A stretch of 5,667 nt of DNA from Eubacterium sp. (GCA_017445525.1 JAFSTZ010000011.1:1-5667); one strand, 5' to 3'. Shown: positions 1-5,667, counted from the stretch's first letter. Notes: generated by a model not told the origin, from the sequence alone. Made by a program: numbers and translations.

Positions 1-1
1 A

Positions 2-157
2 GCAGGAGATAAATATGATGTGTTTGAGGCTGCCAGAGCCGAGGACGCAGATCCTGTAGAGTTTATGGGTGTTACCATGATGGAGAAGCTTGCAACCATG
101 ACGAACCACTATTACGCACTTGGGATAAATACTTTGCATATATTCTTTGAGCGATAG
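2..157 (+). CDS. C-terminal end of an unrecognised protein (5' end outside window)
   Basis: This frame is open from the left edge to a TAG at 155-157 and gives 51 residues; the other two + frames hit a stop within about 60 bases. The visible part is an acidic stretch (residues 1-19, with EAARAEDADPVEF) followed by a Met-rich, probably helical segment (FMGVTMMEKLATMTNHYY) and the ending ALGINTLHIFFER. No signal peptide, membrane segment or catalytic motif can be seen in this fragment, and I do not recognise the family. Its stop codon overlaps the first base pairs of the repeat mosaic (the repeat sequence AGAGCGTGAGTCTGC begins at 156), so the mosaic directly forms its 3' untranslated region. 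It could be the upstream member of the same transcript as the GH3 gene, 224 bases downstream, or a separate unit. The reading frame is fairly secure; the function is not. Confidence 0.7.
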   Translation, partial: AGDKYDVFEAARAEDADPVEFMGVTMMEKLATMTNHYYALGINTLHIFFER

Positions 158-166
158 AGCGTGAGT

Positions 167-224
167 CTGCACAGGGGATATAAATGGCGCATGCTTGCAT
201 GCAGACATTTATATCCATGTGCAG
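167..224. repeat. 58-bp imperfect palindrome with GCATGC core
   Basis: The left arm CTGCACAGGGGATATAAATG (167-186) pairs with the right arm CATTTATATCCATGTGCAG (206-224), leaving only one small bulge or mismatch near the GG/AT step. The centre holds GCATGCTTGCATGC (189-202), itself a perfect inverted repeat of two GCATGC palindromes around TT. A long stem of about 18 pairs with a structured top would form in RNA or as a cruciform. There is no T-tract after it, so it is not a standard terminator. It sits in the 3' untranslated region of the upstream gene and could act as an RNA stabiliser or processing site, or be a miniature mobile or palindromic element. Confidence 0.8.
189..205 (+). repeat. 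17-bp shared element, copy 1 (GCATGCTTGCATGCAGA)
   Basis: This exact 17-bp sequence occurs twice in the window, here and at 4438-4454, both times between genes. The first 14 bases form a perfect inverted repeat. In this copy the element is the apex of the 58-bp palindrome; the flanking arms are not present at the second copy, so the core, not the whole hairpin, is what is shared. Confidence 0.8.
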
Positions 225-286
225 GTGAACCTAACGGACAACGAGGATTCCGAAGGAATCCGAGTCTGCGTCCGTTAGGGTCTCAC
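225..286. repeat. Inverted pair flanking a GGATTCC hairpin
   Basis: CCTAACGGAC (230-239) is the exact reverse complement of GTCCGTTAGG (270-279). The pairing extends outward with a short bulge: GTGA at 225-228 against TCAC at 283-286. Inside lies a second, perfect 7-bp hairpin, GGATTCC (245-251) and GGAATCC (255-261), around a GAA loop. The left arm is a degenerate reverse copy of the sequence that is then amplified in tandem to the right. This gives a two-tier stem structure centred near 253-255 for the inner hairpin. No T-run follows. Confidence 0.75.
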
Positions 287-368
287 GCGTAGGAGAGCGT
301 GAGTCTGCGTCCGTTAGGGTCTCACGCGTAGGAGAGCGTGAGTCTGCGTCCGTTAGGGTCTCACGCGT
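262..368 (+). repeat. 39-bp tandem repeat, 2.7 perfect copies
   Basis: Units lie at 262-300, 301-339 and 340-368; the first two are identical over 39 bases and the third is identical over its 29 bases before it stops. Each unit contains CTCACGC, and GCGTGAG spans each junction (297-303, 336-342). The two words are reverse complements, so each CTCACGC can pair with a GCGTGAG upstream (17-base loop) or downstream (8-base loop). The third copy ends at 368, one base before the GAGAGG ribosome binding site of the GH3 gene. There are no spacers between units, so this is not a CRISPR array. Copy number is likely to vary between strains because the units are perfect. Confidence 0.9.
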
Positions 369-369
369 T

Positions 370-375
370 GAGAGG
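370..375 (+). promoter_or_regulatory. Ribosome binding site of the GH3 gene
   Basis: GAGAGG lies 6 bases before the ATG at 382 and fixes that start. It begins one base after the last repeat unit ends, so the initiation region is directly next to sequence able to form hairpins (CTCACGC at 360-366). The repeat itself carries a similar purine word, AGGAGAG, at 291-297 and 330-336, which has no sensible start codon and frame after it. Confidence 0.7.
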
Positions 376-381
376 CAATAC

Positions 382-1926
382 ATGGATAAAAACATCGAGA
401 CACTAAAAACCATAATAGAGGAAAACGCCGATACCGAGTACGGTCGTAGGTTCGATTTTTCTTCGATAACCTCTCCTGAAGATTATCAGAGCAGGGTTCC
501 CCTGACTATTTATGATGATTATGGAGCCTACATGGAGAGGATCGAAGCAGGCGAGAAAGGTGTTCTTTTCTCACCGGATTACAAGATACTTTCTTTTTGC
601 CATACTTCCGGAACAACCGGATTTACGGGCAAACTCATCAGTATTACTGACAGGATGATGAATCTTTACGGCAACGATCTGGATGCGTATCCACAAAAGG
701 TGTATGAGGAGGTTGGCGGAAAGGCCAGTGGCGCAAAGAGGCTTTTTCAGCAGACATTTAAAGTGAAGCCGGGTGACAGTGAAAGTCAGGTGCTGATATC
801 AGAGATGTTTTATAAGTATAAAAGAGAATACGGTTATCTGGATCCGGATACTTACCTGGGCGGCGATATACTTCTCTTTGATACTGAGACGGAGGATGTT
901 TTCTTCGCAAGAACCTATGCTGCGCTTGCATGTGAAGATATTGTTATGATGGAGGCGCTTTATCAGTATGATCATCTGAGATTTTTTACATATCTTGAAA
1001 AGAATCATGAGAAATTATTAAAGGCTATAAAAACGAGAGTGATTCCTGATGATATAAGGATATCCTCTCGTGTGAGAGATTATCTGATCGGCTTGCAGAT
1101 AAGCCCGGAGCGCATAAGCCTTTTGGAAAAAGAACTCGATGGAGATATGATAGGGATAGCAAAGCGATTGTGGCCACGCCTTCGGTTGCTGACAGGTATC
1201 AGTAACAAGTCTGTAAAGGCTGAAAACGATATGCTTTTGGAGTACGCCAACGGTGTATCGCAATACTATAATTATTATATGTCTACAGAGGGATATGTGG
1301 GTGATTGTTTTGCTGAGAATGACCTGAATTATCGTATGGTTCCCGGCAGGTGTTTTGTGGAGTTTCTGCCATATGACGATGATGCCGGACAACATCCTCT
1401 GCTTCCCGACAAACTGGTCAGGGGACATATGTATGAGCCGGTGATCACGAGTTTCGGCGGTATGTACAGATATCGTATGGGAGATGTGATAAAGGTCACC
1501 GGATTTATGGATTCGTTTCCGACATTTGAAGTGATGGGGAGAAAGAATCAGACTGTATCCATCGCCGGTGAACGTACTTCCATTATTCAGATAGAAAAGA
1601 TGGCGGATCGTTTTCGGGATGATGGCATATCGTTTTCCATGTACTGCGTGGGACCGTATTTTTCCAGGCTGAAGACATGCTATAGGATGGTTGTGTCGGG
1701 ACTTGACAGTGATATAAGTGAATCGGAGCTGTCTCTGCTTATGGATAAATACTTAGCGATTTATAATCCTTCTTATGGTAATCTAAGGAGGATGGAACTT
1801 ATTGATCCGCCGGAGGTTAGGATAATTTCTCCGGATAAGTACTTTACATTTCTTGTAAAAAATAATATACTAAAAGGCAATACAAAACCTGTTCATATGA
1901 CAGTAAACGGGTTTAGTGAATGGTAG
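382..1926 (+). CDS. GH3-family acyl-adenylating amide synthetase (514 aa)
   Basis: The protein is a soluble member of the GH3 branch of the ANL (acyl-CoA synthetase/luciferase) superfamily. Characterised plant GH3 enzymes activate a carboxylic acid with ATP and join it to an amino acid; the substrates of bacterial members are mostly unknown. Three family signatures are visible: the N-terminal block TEYGRRFDF...VPLTIYDDYGAYMERI (18-54), the phosphate-binding loop SFCHTSGTTGFTGK (71-84), and YYMSTEGYVG (298-307) with YRYRMGDVIKVTGF (362-375), corresponding to the (Y/S)xxSEG and YRxGD nucleotide-binding motifs. A mobile C-terminal domain follows from about 385 (MGRKNQTVSIAGER). Length is slightly below the plant enzymes (about 580-610) and all core motifs are present, so it is probably active. 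There is no signal peptide or membrane segment. The phosphatase gene follows after 55 bases in the same direction and may share the transcript. The acid and amine substrates cannot be read from the sequence. Confidence 0.88.
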   Translation: MDKNIETLKTIIEENADTEYGRRFDFSSITSPEDYQSRVPLTIYDDYGAYMERIEAGEKGVLFSPDYKILSFCHTSGTTGFTGKLISITDRMMNLYGNDLDAYPQKVYEEVGGKASGAKRLFQQTFKVKPGDSESQVLISEMFYKYKREYGYLDPDTYLGGDILLFDTETEDVFFARTYAALACEDIVMMEALYQYDHLRFFTYLEKNHEKLLKAIKTRVIPDDIRISSRVRDYLIGLQISPERISLLEKELDGDMIGIAKRLWPRLRLLTGISNKSVKAENDMLLEYANGVSQYYNYYMSTEGYVGDCFAENDLNYRMVPGRCFVEFLPYDDDAGQHPLLPDKLVRGHMYEPVITSFGGMYRYRMGDVIKVTGFMDSFPTFEVMGRKNQTVSIAGERTSIIQIEKMADRFRDDGISFSMYCVGPYFSRLKTCYRMVVSGLDSDISESELSLLMDKYLAIYNPSYGNLRRMELIDPPEVRIISPDKYFTFLVKNNILKGNTKPVHMTVNGFSEW

Positions 1927-1970
1927 AAGGCAATTAAGCTTTTAGATAAATATTAGGGTGGCAGACCCGG

Positions 1971-1976
1971 AAAGGA
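1971..1976 (+). promoter_or_regulatory. Ribosome binding site deciding the phosphatase start
   Basis: AAAGGA lies 5 bases before ATG at 1982. A GTG at 1958 is in frame and would add eight residues (MADPERII), but it is preceded only by an A/T-rich stretch ending TATTAGG with little Shine-Dalgarno match at proper spacing. The ATG is the better start. Confidence 0.7.
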
Positions 1977-1981
1977 TCATT

Positions 1982-3694
1982 ATGGAAAAAGAAAACAAAG
2001 AAAAGGATAATCGTATCAAGCGTTCGCTTAGGGGCAAGATGAATATTCTTATAATCATATTCGTTTTGCTTTTAAGTTCAGCAATCATTCTTGTAGGTTG
2101 TCTGTTGTATCAAAGGGCGGTCATGAACTCTTATGACAAGGAAGCCTATGATATCGCAGAGACTGTAGAGGCTGCTTTTAATGAGGGGGAGATACCGGCA
2201 CTTGTACAGTTGCTAGATGATTACAAATCCGGAGCGAAGCCGGATGCTACACCTGCGGATGTTTTGGGTGAGGAGAGGTACAATCAGCTTGATAGTTTTT
2301 TCCTTAAAGTGAGAGAAAGCTTCTCCGCAAATGATATTTTTCTTAGCGTTATCGACGAGGATGTACTGAATGCATTTACTCCTGAGGCCAGAGAAAAAGG
2401 CGAATGGAAACCGATCAATTATATAATCGATCACTATATGGTAGCCGGAGAAGACATGAAGTTCGGTGATACCAGTTCTCTGGTTCCCGAGTTTATCGAG
2501 GATGTTAAGACTGCTATCAAAACCGGAAACAGAGTTGAGCGTTTTATCGAAACGGATACCAGATTTGGTTGGAACATGACAGCTATCCATCCCGTGGTTC
2601 AGGATGGCAAGACGATCGCCTGTATTTTTGTAGAAATACCTATGCCGACTCTCAAGGGTGATGTTTGGCTGTTCGCACTTACCCTGGCGGGTATAGCTGC
2701 CATACTTTTGATCGTTGTTATCGTCATCCTTACAACTATGATCGGAAAGATGGTTATAGCACCTATCATGATCATGGCACACGAGGCAAATCACTTTGTG
2801 TCAGCTGATACTGCGGTTTCTGACAGATTACCCACGATCAAAACAAAGGACGAGATACAGATGCTCTCCGAAAGCTTGCTTACCATGGAGCTTTCGATAA
2901 ATGACTATATCAAGAATATCACTGAGATCACGGCTGAGAAGGAGAGGATCGGAGCAGAGCTCGATATCGCTACCGGCATCCAGGCAAGTATGCTCCCGAG
3001 TGACTTTGGTACTTACGACTTCCTGAAGGAGTTTGATCTCTATGCGACTATGCATCCTGCGAAGGAGGTCGGTGGAGACTTCTATGACTTCTTCCTGACA
3101 GACGCTACACATGTGGCTCTGGTTATGGCAGATGTTTCAGGTAAGGGAGTTCCTGCCGCACTGTTTATGGCAAAGGGTAAGACGGCTATCAAGACGAGAG
3201 CCATGATGGGCGGTGACCCGGCAGATATCCTTACCGACGTAAACGACCAGATGTGTGAGGGTAACGAGGCAGAGCTGTTCGTCACTGTATGGCTCGCTAT
3301 CATCGATCTCAAGACAGGAAAAGGTAGAGCGGCAAATGCCGGTCACGAGCATCCGGCACTTCGTCACAAGGATGGTACGTTTGAGCTTATCAAGTACAGA
3401 CACAGTCCCGCTGTGGCAACCATGGAAGGCATGATTTTCAAGGATCATGAGTTTGAACTTTTGCCGGGTGATACGTTGTTTGTATATACGGACGGTGTTA
3501 CAGAGGCTACGGATGCGCATGATGAGCTGTTTGGTGAGGAAAGGTTGACAGATGCTCTCAATGTAGATCCGAATGCTATACCGAAGGATCTTTTGCACAA
3601 TGTCAGAGCAGGTATCGATGCCTTTGTCGGTGAGGCTCCGCAGTTTGATGATATCACTATGCTTGGATTCAGATATTTCGGAAAGGGAGACTGA
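1982..3694 (+). CDS. Membrane-anchored PP2C phosphatase, SpoIIE/RsbU type, with sensor region
   Basis: This is a predicted serine/threonine phosphatase of the kind that dephosphorylates anti-anti-sigma-type (STAS) proteins in partner-switching pathways; the actual target is not in the window. From the ATG it is 570 residues. A basic N-terminus (KRSLRGK) precedes a membrane helix at about 22-44. An extracytoplasmic region of about 180 residues follows and ends in a Cache-like strand pattern (TRFGWNMTAIHPVVQDGKTI). A second helix lies at about 227-255 and a HAMP-like linker at about 256-312 (with TKDEIQMLSESL). The catalytic domain covers about 325-565. Metal and active-site motifs are intact: EVGGDFYDF (362-370), ADVSGKG (383-389), NAGHEHP (452-458), YTDGVTEA (502-509) and FDDITML (555-561). 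It should therefore be catalytically competent and controlled by an external ligand. The Cache assignment is an inference from topology and one motif. Its stop codon overlaps the ribE start (TGATG), suggesting coupled translation. A GTG start at 1958 is possible but less likely. Confidence 0.9.
   Translation: MEKENKEKDNRIKRSLRGKMNILIIIFVLLLSSAIILVGCLLYQRAVMNSYDKEAYDIAETVEAAFNEGEIPALVQLLDDYKSGAKPDATPADVLGEERYNQLDSFFLKVRESFSANDIFLSVIDEDVLNAFTPEAREKGEWKPINYIIDHYMVAGEDMKFGDTSSLVPEFIEDVKTAIKTGNRVERFIETDTRFGWNMTAIHPVVQDGKTIACIFVEIPMPTLKGDVWLFALTLAGIAAILLIVVIVILTTMIGKMVIAPIMIMAHEANHFVSADTAVSDRLPTIKTKDEIQMLSESLLTMELSINDYIKNITEITAEKERIGAELDIATGIQASMLPSDFGTYDFLKEFDLYATMHPAKEVGGDFYDFFLTDATHVALVMADVSGKGVPAALFMAKGKTAIKTRAMMGGDPADILTDVNDQMCEGNEAELFVTVWLAIIDLKTGKGRAANAGHEHPALRHKDGTFELIKYRHSPAVATMEGMIFKDHEFELLPGDTLFVYTDGVTEATDAHDELFGEERLTDALNVDPNAIPKDLLHNVRAGIDAFVGEAPQFDDITMLGFRYFGKGD
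3685..3689 (+). promoter_or_regulatory. Ribosome binding site of ribE inside the phosphatase gene
   Basis: GGGAG sits 4 bases before the ATG at 3694, within the last codons of the phosphatase gene. Together with the shared A of TGATG it implies that ribosomes ending on the phosphatase can restart on ribE. Confidence 0.65.
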
Positions 3695-4377
3695 TGTTTA
3701 CCGGAATCATCGAGGAGATAGGATCGGTAGAGAGTATAAATAAACGATCCATGTCTGAACGGATCAGGATAAGATGCAACAGGGTTTTGGAGCATACACG
3801 GGTTGGCGACAGTATCGCGGTTTGCGGAGTATGCCTGACTGTGACATCCATGGATGACGGAGGATTTACGGCGGATGTCATGGAGGAAACAGTAAAGAGA
3901 TCGACCTTGAGGATACTCAAGGTCGGGGATCCCGTAAATCTTGAAAGGGCGATGTCGTCTGACGGAAGGTTCGGCGGACATATGGTGGCCGGTCATGTCG
4001 ACGGCATCGGAAATATAGTATCGGTTAAAAAACAGGAGATGGGGATCATCTATCGGATAAAGCCGGAGAATCCCCATCTGTTCAGGTATATAGTCGAAAA
4101 AGGATCGGTAGCTCTGGACGGGATCAGCCTGACAGTGGCTTCGGTCGATGACAAAGAGTTTACCGTTTCGGTGATACCGCATACTATAGTACAGACCACA
4201 CTGAAGGTGAAAAGCAGCGGAGACTTGGTAAATATCGAAACCGATATCATGGGCAAATACGTCGAAAAGGCCAGAGGAGCGGAAGAGCAATCAGGCTCAG
4301 ATGGTAGAGGGTTATCCGGCAGGCTTTCCGGAGACTTTGCTGCAGGAGAGGCTTTTTTGAGAGAAAACGGTTTTTAG
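3694..4377 (+). CDS. ribE: Riboflavin synthase, alpha chain
   Basis: The enzyme catalyses the last step of riboflavin synthesis, the dismutation of two 6,7-dimethyl-8-ribityllumazine molecules into riboflavin and the pyrimidine precursor; it acts in the cytosol as a trimer. The 227-residue product shows the family's two tandem lumazine-binding barrels. Barrel one starts with the diagnostic MFTGIIEEIG and carries GVCLTV (45-50, with Cys47 at the position of the conserved barrel-one Cys) and GGHMVAGHVDG (94-104). Barrel two carries GISLTV (143-148), VIPHTIVQTTL (160-170) and VNIETDIMGKYVEK (179-192). The C-terminus FLRENGF is the usual ending. It is separated from barrel two by a Gly/Ser/Arg-rich stretch (about 194-216) that makes the protein somewhat longer than typical members of about 215 residues. 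The ATG overlaps the phosphatase stop by one base. ribD, its usual upstream partner, is absent here. The symbol ribE follows Bacillus usage (ribC in E. coli). Confidence 0.95.
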   Translation: MFTGIIEEIGSVESINKRSMSERIRIRCNRVLEHTRVGDSIAVCGVCLTVTSMDDGGFTADVMEETVKRSTLRILKVGDPVNLERAMSSDGRFGGHMVAGHVDGIGNIVSVKKQEMGIIYRIKPENPHLFRYIVEKGSVALDGISLTVASVDDKEFTVSVIPHTIVQTTLKVKSSGDLVNIETDIMGKYVEKARGAEEQSGSDGRGLSGRLSGDFAAGEAFLRENGF

Positions 4378-4437
4378 AGGTAAAGCTTGAGCCTTAAGTG
4401 AAGAAAAGTGTGAAACTACAAGAACAACGAGAATGAT

Positions 4438-4454
4438 GCATGCTTGCATGCAGA
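4438..4454 (+). repeat. 17-bp shared element, copy 2 (GCATGCTTGCATGCAGA)
   Basis: This is an exact match to 189-205. Here the inverted repeat is one base pair longer on each side (TGCATGC-TT-GCATGCA, 4437-4452) but lacks the long flanking arms of copy 1. It ends only a few bases before the AAGGA ribosome binding site of ribBA (4461-4465), so a hairpin here could affect access by ribosomes or mark an RNA processing point. Confidence 0.8.
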
Positions 4455-4460
4455 TCAGGG

Positions 4461-4465
4461 AAGGA
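4461..4465 (+). promoter_or_regulatory. Ribosome binding site of ribBA
   Basis: AAGGA stands 6 bases before the ATG at 4472 and only 3 bases before an adjacent in-frame ATG at 4469. The spacing favours the second ATG; the alternative would add a single Met. Confidence 0.65.
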
Positions 4466-4471
4466 ATAATG

Positions 4472-5667
4472 ATGAACAATCTTGCAACCATAGATGAGGC
4501 TTTGGATGAGTTGAGAGCGGGCAGGGTGATCCTTGTTATAGATGACCCCGACAGGGAGAATGAGGGGGATCTCATATGCGCCGCAGAGCATGCAACACCT
4601 GAGAATGTCAACCTCATGGCGAGCGATGCAAAGGGGCTTATCTGTATGCCTATGAGTCACGAGATGACCTTGAAGCTCGGGCTTCCTCAGATGGTTGAGA
4701 ACAATACTGATAACCATGCAACAGCATTTACCGTGTCTATCGATCATATCGATACTACTACCGGTATATCTGCTGTTGAGAGGTCACTCACCGCTATGAA
4801 GTGCGTTGAGGATGATGTGAAGCCGGAGGACTTCAGGCGACCGGGACATATGTTTCCGCTTGAGGCCAGAGAGGGAGGAGTCTTGAAGCGTGCCGGACAT
4901 ACAGAGGCGACTGTTGATCTTATGCGTCTGGCCGGACTGAAGGAGTGCGGTCTTTGTTGCGAGATCATGAGTGATGACGGCACCATGATGCGTACGCCGG
5001 CACTGTATGACTTTGCGAAGGAACATGGCATCAAGGTTATCACTATAGAGGAGCTTATCAGAAAAAGACTTGAGACGGAGACGCTGGTCAGCCGCGAGGC
5101 GATGGCCAAGCTTCCTACAAAGTACGGAGATTTCACTATACATGGATATAAAAATATCACGAACGGAGAGCATCATGTAGCTCTCACCATGGGTGATGTG
5201 GCTGATGGCGAGCCGGTTCTCACCAGAGTACACTCGGAGTGTCTGACGGGTGATGTGTTCGGATCCAGGAGATGCGACTGTGGGGAACAGCTTGATGCTG
5301 CCATGCGCATGATAGCAAAGGAGGGAAGAGGGATACTCCTTTACATGCGCCAGGAGGGTAGAGGTATCGGGCTTCTGAACAAGCTCAAGGCTTACGAACT
5401 TCAGGAGGACGGCCTTGATACCGTGGAGGCGAATATCAAACTCGGTTTTCCGCCTGATCTCAGAGAATACGGTATCGGCGCACAGATCCTGTATGATCTC
5501 GGTGTAAAGAAGCTGAGACTTCTTACAAATAATCCCAAAAAGATAGCAGGCCTTTCCGGCTACGGTATCACTATAGAGGAGCGTGTGCCTATCCAGATCG
5601 AGCCGCATCCCGAGGATATCAAGTACCTGAAGACTAAACAGGAGAAGATGTCACACATGACGAATTA
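4472..5667 (+). CDS. ribBA: Bifunctional 3,4-dihydroxy-2-butanone-4-phosphate synthase / GTP cyclohydrolase II (3' end cut by window)
   Basis: This fused enzyme feeds both arms of riboflavin synthesis: the N-terminal half turns ribulose-5-phosphate into dihydroxybutanone phosphate and formate, and the C-terminal half opens GTP to the diaminopyrimidine. The frame runs 398 codons to the window edge without a stop, and the family is about 400 residues, so only the stop or a few residues are missing; the last two bases TA could begin a stop or a Tyr codon. RibB motifs: [11 protein letters not shown] (24-34, acidic metal site), RRPGHMFPL (122-130) and [11 protein letters not shown] (140-150). RibA motifs: [20 protein letters not shown] (254-273) with the zinc ligands Cys257, Cys268 and Cys270, RQEGRGIGL (293-301), [10 protein letters not shown] (331-340) and LLTNNPKK (350-357). 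Both active sites look complete. It follows ribE after 94 bases; ribH is the expected next gene. Confidence 0.96.
   Translation, partial: MNNLATIDEALDELRAGRVILVIDDPDRENEGDLICAAEHATPENVNLMASDAKGLICMPMSHEMTLKLGLPQMVENNTDNHATAFTVSIDHIDTTTGISAVERSLTAMKCVEDDVKPEDFRRPGHMFPLEAREGGVLKRAGHTEATVDLMRLAGLKECGLCCEIMSDDGTMMRTPALYDFAKEHGIKVITIEELIRKRLETETLVSREAMAKLPTKYGDFTIHGYKNITNGEHHVALTMGDVADGEPVLTRVHSECLTGDVFGSRRCDCGEQLDAAMRMIAKEGRGILLYMRQEGRGIGLLNKLKAYELQEDGLDTVEANIKLGFPPDLREYGIGAQILYDLGVKKLRLLTNNPKKIAGLSGYGITIEERVPIQIEPHPEDIKYLKTKQEKMSHMTN

Larger units (their letters stand above)
156..368. repeat. Composite intergenic repeat mosaic
   Basis: Nearly the whole gap between the upstream gene and the GH3 gene is built from repeats. 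The left edge (156-170, AGAGCGTGAGTCTGC) is an exact copy of the junction sequence of the 39-bp tandem units found at 294-308 and 333-347. Next comes a 58-bp hairpin (167-224), then a degenerate reverse copy of the tandem unit (225-239), a small GGATTCC hairpin (245-261), and 2.7 forward copies (262-368). The mosaic looks like nested or successive insertion and amplification of small palindromic elements. No open frame with a ribosome binding site lies inside, and no run of T follows any of the hairpins, so none looks like an intrinsic terminator. Its role is unknown. The internal copies are certain; that these are genome-wide dispersed elements is an inference. Confidence 0.8.
4378..4471 (+). 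other. ribE-ribBA intergenic gap with short hairpin
   Basis: These 94 bases contain the second GCATGCTTGCATGC hairpin, a ribosome binding site and no credible gene. An FMN riboswitch would need about 130-150 bases and its conserved G-rich and CCGGCGGT-like boxes; neither fits. No T-run follows the hairpin and no clear -35/-10 pair was found, so read-through from ribE into ribBA is the simplest reading. Confidence 0.6.

Noticed and set aside
120..146. TTGGGA...TATATT as a promoter for the GH3 gene
   Set aside because: The spacer is only 13 bases, well short of 17, and the match lies inside the coding end of the upstream gene.
262..368. Possible CRISPR array
   Set aside because: The units are contiguous, with no unique spacers between them, and no cas genes are in the window.
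231..413. Minus-strand open frame encoding a 13-residue repeat peptide
   Set aside because: It exists only because the 39-bp unit length is a multiple of three and the unit lacks stops in that frame. It begins inside the GH3 gene with no ribosome binding site and looks like no known protein.
1958..1960. GTG as the start of the phosphatase gene
   Set aside because: It has a poor ribosome binding site, while ATG at 1982 has AAAGGA at good spacing. The eight extra residues add no domain.
3445..4290. Long minus-strand open frame (281 codons) across the phosphatase and ribE genes
   Set aside because: It lies wholly opposite two strongly supported genes with intact catalytic motifs. Its translation has no recognisable domain.
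4378..4468. FMN riboswitch or intrinsic terminator before ribBA
   Set aside because: The gap is too short for an FMN aptamer and lacks its conserved boxes; the hairpin there has a 2-base apparent loop and no following T-run.
4784..5608. Long minus-strand open frame (274 codons) opposite ribBA
   Set aside because: ribBA on the + strand is unmistakable; the antisense frame has no family features and no start signal.

Overview
The window holds five genes, all on the + strand, with short or overlapping junctions. The most likely source is a low-to-medium GC Firmicute of the class Clostridia. Three things point there: strong AGGAGG-type ribosome binding sites, a SpoIIE/RsbU-type phosphatase, and fused ribBA next to ribE. 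Lachnospiraceae is a reasonable guess, but that is an inference and no RNA marker is present.

Layout. Positions 2-157 are the last 51 codons of an unrecognised gene that enters from the left. Positions 156-381 are an intergenic, repeat-rich mosaic. It contains a 58-bp hairpin with a GCATGC-TT-GCATGC core, an inverted pair of a second repeat around a small GGATTCC hairpin, and 2.7 perfect 39-bp tandem units that stop one base before the next gene's Shine-Dalgarno. Positions 382-1926 encode a GH3-family (ANL superfamily) acyl-adenylating amide synthetase. Positions 1982-3694 encode a membrane-anchored PP2C phosphatase of the SpoIIE/RsbU type with an extracytoplasmic sensor region and a HAMP-like linker. 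Its stop codon overlaps the start of ribE (riboflavin synthase, 3694-4377). After a 94-bp gap carrying a second copy of the 17-bp hairpin core comes ribBA (4472 to the window end), which is cut just at its expected C-terminus.

How they work together. RibBA supplies both early precursors of riboflavin: 3,4-dihydroxy-2-butanone-4-phosphate from ribulose-5-phosphate, and the pyrimidine from GTP. RibE makes riboflavin from lumazine in the last step. ribD and ribH are not in the window; ribH may follow. No FMN riboswitch is visible before ribE or ribBA. The unusual point is that the first rib gene is translationally overlapped with a signalling phosphatase instead of following ribD. The GH3 enzyme and phosphatase may share a transcript with the rib genes, but no promoter or terminator can be placed with confidence.

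Most of the window is ordinary coding sequence. The material worth a second look is the repeat mosaic, the shared 17-bp element and the gene arrangement. I did not find convincing evidence of a wholly new system.
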